NCBI RefSeq assembly: GCF_012489685.1
Contig: NC_080044.1
Span: 55,977,507 to 56,041,506, forward strand
Origin: Lotus japonicus
Lineage: Eukaryota > Streptophyta > Magnoliopsida > Fabales > Fabaceae
Direction: 5' to 3'
DNA: 64,000 nt
Made by a program: the position numbers and the translations under genes. The notes under the pieces are model-generated. The model was given only the letters and a program-made list of their open reading frames with translations, ran no database searches and had not been told where the DNA came from. Shown one piece after another: positions 50,901 to 61,600 of this stretch. Positions within the stretch are counted from its first letter, which is position 1. Each line of letters begins with the position of its first letter.

Positions 50901-53900
50901 CATAAAAGTTCCTTTTCAAATTTGTAGCTCGTTAAGTTAGCTCTGTGTGGCTTCAATCAGACTGAAATTTTGCGAATTGTAGCCAGGGTTGTGATCCTTT
51001 CGTTCCAGACTATGTCGAGAATTTGATGTTTTGAGCAGCAGCATGTCACAGCTTCCGGCAATCGTGGGATCCTCTTAAAAGTCGAATCTCCATAAAAGTT
51101 CCTTTTCAAATTTGAGCTCGTTAAGTTAGCTTTGTGTGGCCTCAATCAGACTGAAATTTTGCGACTTGAAGCAAGGGATGTGATCCTTTCCTTCCAGACT
51201 GTGTGGAGAATTTGATGTTCTTGAGCAGCACGATGTCACAGCTTCCGGCAATCGCGGGACCCTCCTAAAAGTCGAATCTCCATTTAGGTTCTTTTTCAAA
51301 GTTGTAGCTCGTTAAGTTATCTCTGTGTGGCCTCAATCAGACTGAAATTTGGCGAATTGTAGCCAGGGCAGTGTTCCTTTCGTTCCAGACTGTGTCGAGA
51401 ATTTGATGTTTTTGAGCAGCAGCATGTCACAGCTTCCGGCAATCGCGGGACCCTCCTAAAAGTCGAATCTCCATTTAGGTTCTTTTTCAAAGTTGTAGCT
51501 CGTTAAGTTAGCTCCGTGTGGCCTCAATCAGACTGAAATTTGGCGAATTGTAGCCAGGGTTGTGATCCTTTCGTTCCAGACTGTGTCGAGAATTTGAGGT
51601 TTTTAAGCAGCAGCATGTCACAGCTTATGGCAATCGCGGGACCCACCTAAAAGTCGAATCTCCATTTAGGTTCTTTTTCAAAGATATAGCTCGTTAAGTT
51701 AGCTCTGTGTGGCCTCAATCAGACTGAAATTTGGCGAATTGTAGCCAGGGTTGTGATCCTTTCGTTCCAGACTGTGTCGAGAATTTGATGTTTGAGCAGT
51801 AGCATGTGACAGCTTCCAGCAATCGCGGGACCCTCTTAAAAGTCGAATCTCCATAAAAGTTCCTTTTCAAATTTGTAGCTCGTTAAGTTAGCTATGGGTG
51901 GCCTCAATCAGACTGAAATTTTGCGACTTGTAGCAAGGGATGTGATCCTTTCCTTCCAGACTGTGTGGAGAATTTGATATTTTTTAGCAGCACGATGTCA
52001 CAGCTTCCGGCAATCGCGGGACCCTCCTAAAAGTCGAATCTCCATTGAGGTTCTTTTTCAAAGTTGTAGCTCGTTAAGTTAGCTCCGTGCGGCCTCAATC
52101 AGACTAAAATTTCGCGACTTGTAGCCTGGGCTGTGATCCTTTCGTTCCAGACTTTGTCGAGAATTCGATGTTTTTGAGCAGCAGCGTGTCACAGCTTCCG
52201 GCAATCGCGGGACCCTCTTAAAAGTCGAATCTCCATTTAGGTTCTTTTTCAAAGTTGTAGCTCATTAAGTTAGCTCAGTGTGGCCTCAATCAGACTGAAA
52301 TTTCAGAACTTGTAGCCAGGCTGTGTTTCTTTCATTCCAGACCGTGTTGAGAATTTTATGTTTTTGAGCAGCAACATGTCACAGCTTCCGGCAATCGCGG
52401 GACCCTCCTAAAAGTCGAATCTCCATTTAGGTTCTCTTTCAAAGTTGTAGCTCATTAAGTTAGCTCCGTGTGGCCTCAATCAGACTGAAATTTGGCGAAT
52501 TGTAGCCATGGCTGTGATCCTTTCGTTCCAGACTGTGTCTAGAATTTGAGGTTTTTGAGCAGCAGCATGTCACAGCTTCTGGCAATCGCGGGACCCTCCT
52601 AAAAGTCGAATCTCCATTTAGATGATTTTTCAAAGATATAGCTCGTTAAGTTAGCTCTGTGTGGCTTCAATCAGACTGAAATTTTGCGAATTGTAGCCAG
52701 GGTTGTGATCCTTTCGTTCCAGACTATGGTCGAAAATTTGATGTTTTGAGCAGCAGCATGTCACAGCTTCCGGCAATCGCGGGATCCTCTTAAAAGTCGA
52801 ATCTCCATAAAAGTTCCTTTTCAAATTTGAGCTCGTTAAGTAGCTATGTGTGGCCCCAATCAGACTGAATTTTGCGACTTTGAAGCAAGGGATGTGATCC
52901 TTTCCTTCTAGACTGTGTGGAGAATTTGATATTTTTTAGCAGCACGATGTCACAGCTTCCGGCAATCGCGGGACCCTCCTAAAAGTCGAATCTCCATTTA
53001 GGTTCTTTTTCAAAGATATAGCTCGTTAAGTTATCTCTGTGTGGCCTCAATCAGACTGAAATTTAGCGAATTGTCGCCAGGGCAGTGTTCCTTTCGTTCC
53101 AGACTGTGTCGAGAATTTGATGTTTTTGAGCAGCAGCATGTCACAGCTTCCGGCAATCGCGGGACCCTCCTAAAAGTCGAATCTCCATTTAGTTCTTTTT
53201 CAAAGTTGTAGCTCGTTAAGTTAGCTCCGTGTGGCCTCAATCAGACTGAAATTTTGGCGAATTGTAGCCAGGGCTATGATCCTTTTCGCTCCAGACTGTG
53301 TCGAGAATTTGAGGTTTTTAGCAGCAGCATGTCACAGCTTATGGCAATCGCGGGACCCTCCTAAAAGTCGAATCTCCATTTAGGTTCTTTTTCAAAGATA
53401 TAGCTCGTTAAGTTAGCTTCTGTGTGCCTCAATCAGACTGAAATTTGGCGAATTGTAGCCAGGGTTGTGATCCTTTCGTTCCAGACTGTGTCGAGAATTT
53501 GATGTTTTGAGCAGTAGCATGTCACAGCTTCCAGCAATCGCGGGACCCTCTTAAAAGTCGAATCTCCATAAAAGTTCCTTTTCAAATTTGTAGCTCGTTA
53601 AGTTAGCTATGGGTGGCCTCAATCAGACTGAAATTTTTGCGACTTGTAGCAAGGGATGTGATCCTTTCCTTCCAGACTGTGTTGAGAATTTGATATTTTT
53701 TAGCAGCACCATGTCACAGCTTCCGGCAATCGCGGGACCCTCCTAAAAGTCGAATCTCCATAAAAGTTCCTTTTCAAATTTGTAGCTCGTTAAGTTAGCT
53801 ATGGGTGGCCTCAATCAGACTGAAATTTTGCGACTTGTAGCAAGGGATGTGATCCTTTCCTTCCAGACTGTGTCGAGAATTTGAGGTTTTTTAAGCAGCA

Positions 53901-55530
53901 GCATGTCACAACTTATGGCAATCGCGGGACCCTCCTAAAAGTCGAATCTCCATTTAGGTTCCTTTTCAAAGATATAGCTCGTTAAGTTAGCTCTGTGTGG
54001 CCTCAATCAGACTGAAATTTGGCGAATTGTAGCCAGGGTTGTGATCCTTTCGTTCCAGACTGTGTCGAGAATTTGATGTTTGAGCAGTAGCATGTGACAG
54101 CTTCCAGCAATCGCGGGACCCTCTTAAAAGTCGAATCTCCATAAAAGTTCCTTTTCAAATTTGTAGCTCGTTAAGTTAGCTATGGGTGGCCTCAATCAGA
54201 CTGAAATTTTGCGACTTGTAGCAAGGGATGTGATCCTTTCCTTCCAGACTGTGTTGAGAATTTGATATTTTTTAGCAGCACCATGTCACAGTTTCCGGCA
54301 ATCGCGGGACCCTCCTAAAAGTCGAATCTCCATAAAAGTTCCTTTTCAAATTTGTAGCTCGTTAAGTTAGCTATGGGTGGCCTCAATCAGACTGAAATTT
54401 GCGACTTGTAGCAAGGGATGTGATCCTTTCCTTCCAGACTGTGTTGAGAATTTGATATTTTTTAGCAGCACCATGTCACAGCTTCCGGCAATCGCGGGAC
54501 CCTCCTAAAAGTCGAATCTCCATTTAGGTTCTTTTTCAAAGATATAGCTCGTTAAGTTAGCTCTGTGTGGCCTCAATCAGACTGAAATTTGGCGAATTGT
54601 AGCCAGGGTTGTGATCCTTTCGTTCCAGACTGTGTCGAGAATTTGATGTTTGAGCAGTAGCATGTCACAGCTTCCAGCAATCGCGGGACCCTCTTAAAAG
54701 TCGAATCTCCATAAAAGTTCCTTTTCAAATTTGTAGCTCGTTAAGTTAGCTATGGGTGGCCTCAATCAGACTGAAATTTTGCGACTTGTAGCAAGGGATG
54801 TGATCCTTTCCTTCCAGACTGTGTTGAGAATTTGATATTTTTTTAGCAGCACCATGTCACAGCTTCCGGCAATCGCGGGACCCTCCTAAAAGTCGAATCT
54901 CCATAAAAGTTCCTTTTCAAATTTGTAGCTCGTTAAGTTAGCTCTGTGTGGCTTCAATCAGACTGAAATTTTGCGAATTGTAGCCAGGGTTGTGATCCTT
55001 TCGTTCCAGACTATGTCGAGAATTTGATGTTTTGAGCAGCAGCATGTCACAGCTTCCGGCAATCGTGGGATCCTCTTAAAAGTCGAATCTCCATAAAAGT
55101 TCCTTTTCAAATTTGAGCTCGTTAAGTTAGCTATGTGTGGCCTCAATCAGACTGAAATTTTGCGACTTGAAGCAAGGGATGTGATCCTTTCCTTCCAGAC
55201 TGTGTGGAGAATTTGATGTTCTTGAGCAGCACGATGTCACAGCTTCCGGCAATCGCGGGACCCTCCTAAAAGTCGAATCTCCATTTAGGTTCTTTTTCAA
55301 AGTTGTAGCTCGTTAAGTTATCTCTGTGTGGCCTCAATCAGACTGAAATTTGGCGAATTGTAGCCAGGGCAGTGTTCCTTTCGTTCCAGACTGTGTCGAG
55401 AATTTGATGTTTTTTGAGCAGCAGCATGTCACAGCTTCCGGCAATCGCGGGACCCTCCTAAAAGTCGAATCTCCATTTAGGTTCTTTTTCAAAGTTGTAG
55501 CTCGTTAAGTTAGCTCCGTGTGGCCTCAAT
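48000..55530 (-). repeat. segmental duplication, ~4.0-kb period, second copy abutting the gap
   Basis: CTCCATTGAG at 48041 and 52040 is 3999 bp apart; TTATCTCTGTGTGGCC and later landmarks are 3998-4001 bp apart. First copy is about 48000-51999, second about 52000-55530 (cut by the gap). The second copy carries many single-base indels not seen in the first, for example CTATGGTCGAAAA near 52725, TTAAGTAGCTATG near 52837, GACTTTGAAGC near 52876 and AGCTTCTGTGTGCC near 53420. Confidence 0.85.
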
Positions 55531-55630
55531 NNNNNNNNNNNNNNNNNNNNNNNNNNNNNNNNNNNNNNNNNNNNNNNNNNNNNNNNNNNNNNNNNNNNNN
55601 NNNNNNNNNNNNNNNNNNNNNNNNNNNNNN
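55531..55630. other. assembly gap, 100 N
   Basis: Exactly 100 Ns, the usual placeholder for a scaffold gap of unknown size. Satellite is reverse on the left side and forward on the right side. Confidence 0.99.
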
Positions 55631-58600
55631 TTCTCGACACAGTCTGGATCGAAAGGAACACTGCCCTGGCTACAATTCGCCAAATTTTAGTCTGATTGAG
55701 GCCGCACGGAGCTAACTTAACGAGCTACAACTTTGAAAAAGAACCTCAATGGAGATTCGACATTTAGGAGGGTCCCGCGATTGCCGGAAGCTGTGACTGC
55801 TGTTGCTCAAAACATCAAATTCCCGACACAGTCTGGAACGAAAGGATCACAGCCCTGGCTACAATTCGCCAAATTTCAGTCTGATTGAGGCCACACAGAG
55901 CTAACTTAACGAGCTATATCTTGGAAAAAGAACCTAAATGGAGATTCGACTTTTAGGAGGGTCCCGCGATTACCGGAAGCTGTGACATGTTGCTGCTCAA
56001 AAACCTCAAATTCTCGACACAGTCTGGAACGAAAGGATCACAGCCATGGCTACAATTCGCCAAATTTCAGTCTGATTGAGGCCACACGGAGCTAACTTAA
56101 TGAGCTACAACTTTGAAAGAGAACCTAAATGGAGATTCGACTTTTAGGAGGTTCCCGCGATTGCCGGAAGCTGTGACATGCTGCTGCTCAAAAACATCAA
56201 ATTCTCGACACAGTCTGGATCGAAAGAACACTGCCCTGGCTACAAGTCGCCAAATTTTAGTCTGATTGAGGCCGCACGGAGCTAACTTAACGAGCTACAA
56301 CTTTGAAAAAAGAACCTCAATGGAGATTCGACTTTTAGGAGGGTCCCGCGATTGCCGGAAGCTGTGACATGCTGTTGCTCAAAAACATCAAATTCCCGAC
56401 ACAGTCTGGAACGAAAGGATCATAAAACTGGCTACAATTCGCAAATTCCAGTCTGATTGAGGCCATACGGAGCTAACTTAACGAGCTATATCTTTGAAAA
56501 AGAACGTAAATGGAGATTCGACTTTTAGGAGGGTCCTGCGATTGCCGGAAGCTGTGACATGGTGCTGCTAAAAAATATCAAATTCTCAACACAGTCTGGA
56601 AGGAAAGGATCACATCCCTTGCTACAAGTCGCAAAACTTCAGTCTGATTGAGGCCACACATAGCTAACTTAACGAGCTCAAATTTAAAAAAGAACCTAAA
56701 TGGAGATTCGACTTTTAGGAGGGTCCCGCGATTGCCGGAAGCTGTGACATGCTGTTGCTCAAAAACATCAAATTCCCGACACAGTCTGGAACGAAAGGAT
56801 CACAACCCTGGCTACAATTCGCAAATTTCAGTCTGATTGAGGCCACACGGAGCTAACTTAACGAGCTACAACTTTGAAAAAGACCTAAATGGAGATTCGA
56901 CTTTTAGGAGGGTCCCGCGATTGCCGGAAGCTGTGACATGCTGCTGCTCAAAAACATCAAATTCTCGACACAGTCTGGATCGAAAGGAACACTGCCCTGG
57001 CTACAATTCGCCAAATTTTAGTCTGATTGAGGCCGCACGGAGCTAACTTAACGAGCTACAACTTTGAAAAAGAACCTCAATGGAGATTCGACATTTAGGA
57101 GGGTCCCGCGATTGCCGGAAGCTGTGACATGCTGTTGCTCAAAAACATCAAATTCCCGACACAGTCTGGAACGAAAGGATCACAGCCCTGGCTACAATTC
57201 GCCAAATTTCAGTCTGATTGAGGCCACACAGAGCTAACTTAACGAGCTATATCTTGGAAAAAGAACCTAAATGGAGATTCGACTTTTAGGAAGGTCCCGC
57301 GATTACCGGAAGCTGTGACATGTTGCTGCTCAAAAACCTCAAATTCTCGACACAGTCTGGAACGAAAGGATCACAGCCATGGCTACAATTCGCCAAATTT
57401 CAGTCTGATTGAGGCCACACGGAGCTAACTTAATGAGCTACAACTTTGAAAGAGAACCTAAATGGAGATTCGACTTTTAGGAGGGTCCCGCGATTGCCGG
57501 AAGCTATGACATGCTGCTGCTAAAAAACATCAAATTCTCGACACAGTCTGGAACGAAAGGAACACTGCCCTGGCTACAATTCGCCAAATTTTAGTCTGAT
57601 TGAGGCCACACGGAGCTAACTTAACGAGCTACAACTTTGAAAAAGAACCTAAATGGAGATTCGACTTTTAAGAGGGTCCCGCGATTGCCGGAAGCTGTGA
57701 CATGTTGCTGCTCAAAAACATAAAATTCTCAACACGGTCTGCAATGAAAGGAACACAGCCCTGGCTACAAGTTCTGAAATTTCAGTCTGATTGAGGCCAC
57801 ACTGAGCTAACTTAATGAGCTACAACTTTGAAAAAGAACCTAAATGGAGATTCGACTTTTAAGAGGGTCCGGAAGCTGTGACACGCTGCTGCTCAAAAAC
57901 ATCGAATTCTCGACATAGTCTAGAACAAAGGATCACAGCCCAGGCTACAAGTCGCGAAATTTTAGTCTGATTGAGGCCACGCAGAGCTAACTTAACGAGC
58001 TATATCTTTGAAAAAGAACCTAAATGGAGATTCGACTTTTAGAAGGGTCCCGCGATTGCCGGAAGATGTGACATGCTGCTGCTCAAAAACCTCAAATTCT
58101 CGACACAGTCTGGAACGAAAGGATCACAGCCCTGGCTACAATTCGCCAAATTTCAGTCTGATTGAGGCCACACGGAGCTAACTTAACAAGCTACAACTTT
58201 GAAAAAGAACCTAAATGCAGATTCGACTTTTAAGAGGATCCCGCGATTGCCGGAAGCTGTGACATGCTACTGCTCAAAAACATCAAATTCTCGACACAGT
58301 CTGGAACGAAAGGATCACAACCCTGGCTACAATTCGCCAAATTTCAGTCTGATTGAGGCCACACAGAGCTAACTTAACGAGCTATATCTTTGAAAAAGCA
58401 GCTAAATGGAGATTCGACTTTTAGGAGGGTCCCGCGATTGCCGGAAGCTGTAACATGCTGCTGCTCAAAAACCTCAAATTCTCGACACAGTCTGGAACGA
58501 AGGGATCACAGCCATGGCTACAATTCGCCAAATTTCAGTCTGATTGAGGCCACACGAAGCTAACTTAATGAGCTACAACTTTGAAAGAGAACCTAAATGG

Positions 58601-61600
58601 AGATTCGACTTTTAGGAGGGTCCCGCGATTGCCGGAAGCAATGATATGCTGCTGCTAAAAAACATCAAATTCTCGACACAGTCTGGAACGAAAGGAACAC
58701 TGCCCTGGCTACAATTCGCCAAATTTTAGTCTGATTGAGGCCACACGGAGCTAACTTAACGAGCTACAACTTTGAAAAAGAACCTAAATGGAGATTCGAC
58801 TTTTAAGAGGGTCCCGCGATTGCCGGAAGCTATGACTTGTTGCTGCTCAAAAACATAAAATTCTCAACACGGTCTGCAATGAAAAAAACACAGCCCTGGC
58901 TACAAGTTCTGAAATTTCAGTCTGATTGAGGCCACACTGAGCTAACTTAATGAGCTACAACTTTGAAAAAGAACCTAAATGGAGATTCGACTTTTAAGAG
59001 GGTCCCGCGATTGCCGGAAGCTGTGACACGCTGCTGCTCAAAAACATCGAATTCTCGACATAGTCTGGAACGAAAGGATCACAGCCCAGGCTACAAGTCG
59101 CGAAATTTTAGTCTGATTGAGGCCGCACGGAGCTAACTTAACGAGCTACAACTTTGAAAAAGAACCTCAATGGAGATTCGACTTTTAGGAGGGTCCTGCG
59201 ATTGCCGGAAGCTGTGACATGCTGTTGCTCAAAAACATCAAATTCCCGACACAGTCTGGAACGAAAGGATCACAAAACTGGCTACAATTCGCAAATTTCA
59301 GTCTGATTGAGGCCACACGGAGCTAACTTAACGAGCTATATCTTTGAAAAAGAACTTAAATGGAGATTCGACTTTTAGGAGGGTCCCGCGATTGCCGGAA
59401 GCTGTGACATGGTACTGCTAAAAAATATCAAATTCTCAACACAGTCTGGAATGAAAGGATCACATCCCTTGCTACAAGTCGCAAAACTTCAGTCTGATTG
59501 AGGCCACACATAGCTAACTTAACGAGCTCAAATTTGAAAAGGAACTTTTATGGAGATTCGACTTTTAAGAGGGTCCCGCGATTGCCGGAAGCTGTGACAT
59601 GCTGCTGCTCAAATCATCAAATTCTCGACACAGTCTGGAACGAAAGGATCACAACCCTAGCTACAATTCGCCCAATTTCAGTCTGATTGAGGCCACACAG
59701 AGCTAACTTAACGAGCTATATCTTTGAAAAAGAACCTAAATGGAGATTCGACTTTTAGGAGGGTCCCGCGATTGCCGGAAGCTGTGACATGCTGCTGCTC
59801 AAAAACCTCAAATTCTCGACACAGTCTGGAACGAAAGGATCACAGCCCTGGCTACAATTCGCCAAATTTCAATCTGATTGAGGCCACACAGAGCTAACTT
59901 AACGAGCTATATCTTTGAAAAAGAACCTAAATGGAGATTCGACTTTTAGGAGGGTCCCGCGATTGCCGGAAGCTATGACATGCTGCTGCTAAAAAACATC
60001 AAATTCTCGACACAGTCTGGAACGAAAGGAACACTGCCCTGGCTACAATTCGCCAAATTTTAGTCTGATTGAGGCCACACGGAGCTAACTTAACGAGCTA
60101 CAACTTTGAAAAAGAACCTAAATGGAGATTCGACTTTTAAGAGGGTCCCGCGATTGCCGGAAGCTATGACATGCTGCTGCTAAAAAACATCAAATTCTCG
60201 ACACAGTCTGGAACGAAAGGAACACTGCCCTGGCTACAATTCGCCAAATTTTAGTCTGATTGAGGCCACACGGAGCTAACTTAACGAGCTACAACTTTGA
60301 AAAAGAACCTAAATGGAGATTCGACTTTTAAGAGGGTCCCGCGATTGCCGGAAGCAGTGACATGTTGCTGCTCAAAAACATAAAATTCTCAACACGGTCT
60401 GCAATGAAAGGAACACAGCCCTGGCTACAAGTTCTGAAATTTCAGTCTGATTGAGGCCACACTGAGCTAACTTAATGAGCTACAACTTTGAAAAAGAACC
60501 TAAATGGAGATTCGACTTTTAAGAGGGTCCCGCGATTGCCGGAAGCTGTGACACGCTGCTGCTCAAAAACATCGAATTCTCGACATAGTCTGGAACGAAA
60601 GGATCACAGCCCAGGCTACAAGTCGCGAAATTTTAGTCTGATTGAGGCCGCACGGAGCTAACTTAACGAGCTACAACTTTGAAAAAGAACCTCAATGGAG
60701 ATTCGACTTTTAGGAGGGTCCCGCGATTGCCGGAAGCTGTGACATGTTGTTGCTCAAAAACATCAAATTCCCGACACAGTCTGGAACGAAAGGATCATAA
60801 AACTGGCTACAATTCGCAAATTCCAGTCTGATTGAGGCCACACGGAGCTAACTTAACGAGCTATATCTTTGAAAAAGAACTTAAATGGAGATTCGACTTT
60901 TAGGAGGGTCCCGCGATTGCCGGAAGCTGTGACATGGTGCTGCTAAAAAATATCAAATTCTCAACACAGTCTGGAAGGAAAGGATCACATCCCTTGCTAC
61001 AAGTCGCAAAACTTCAGTCTGATTGAGGCCACACATAGCTAACTTAACGAGCTCAAATTTGAAAAAGAACCTAAATGGAGATTCGACTTTTAAGAGGGTC
61101 CCGCGATTGCCGGAAGCTGTGACACGCTGCTGCTCAAAAACATCGAATTCTCGACATAGTCTGGAACGAAAGGATCACAGCCCAGGCTACAAGTCGCGAA
61201 ATTTTAGTCTGATTGAGGCCGCACGGAGCTAACTTAACGAGCTACAACTTTGAAAAAGAACCTCAATGGAGATTCGACTTTTAGGAGGGTCCTGCGATTG
61301 CCGGAAGCTGTGACATGCTGTTGCTCAAAAACATCAAATTCCCGACACAGTCTGGAACGAAAGGATCACAAAACTGGCTACAATTCGCAAATTTCAGTCT
61401 GATTGAGGCCACACGGAGCTAACTTAACGAGCTATATCTTTGAAAAAGAACTTAAATGGAGATTCGACTTTTAGGAGGGTCCCGCGATTGCCGGAAGCTG
61501 TGACATGGTACTGCTAAAAAATATCAAATTCTCAACACAGTCTGGAATGAAAGGATCACATCCCTTGCTACAAGTCGCAAAACTTCAGTCTGATTGAGGC

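Larger units (their letters stand above)
41751..55530 (-). repeat. satellite array, reverse block B3
   Basis: About 72 monomers on the - strand with all three classes; class 3 near 42390, 44690, 48310 and 52310. Internal structure includes a 3810-bp tandem duplication (42690-47150) and a 4.0-kb duplication (48000-55530), both annotated. Near 49580-50960 several class 2 monomers follow one another with a shared GCTATGGGTGGCC variant, a local expansion. No gene or transposon seen. Confidence 0.96.
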
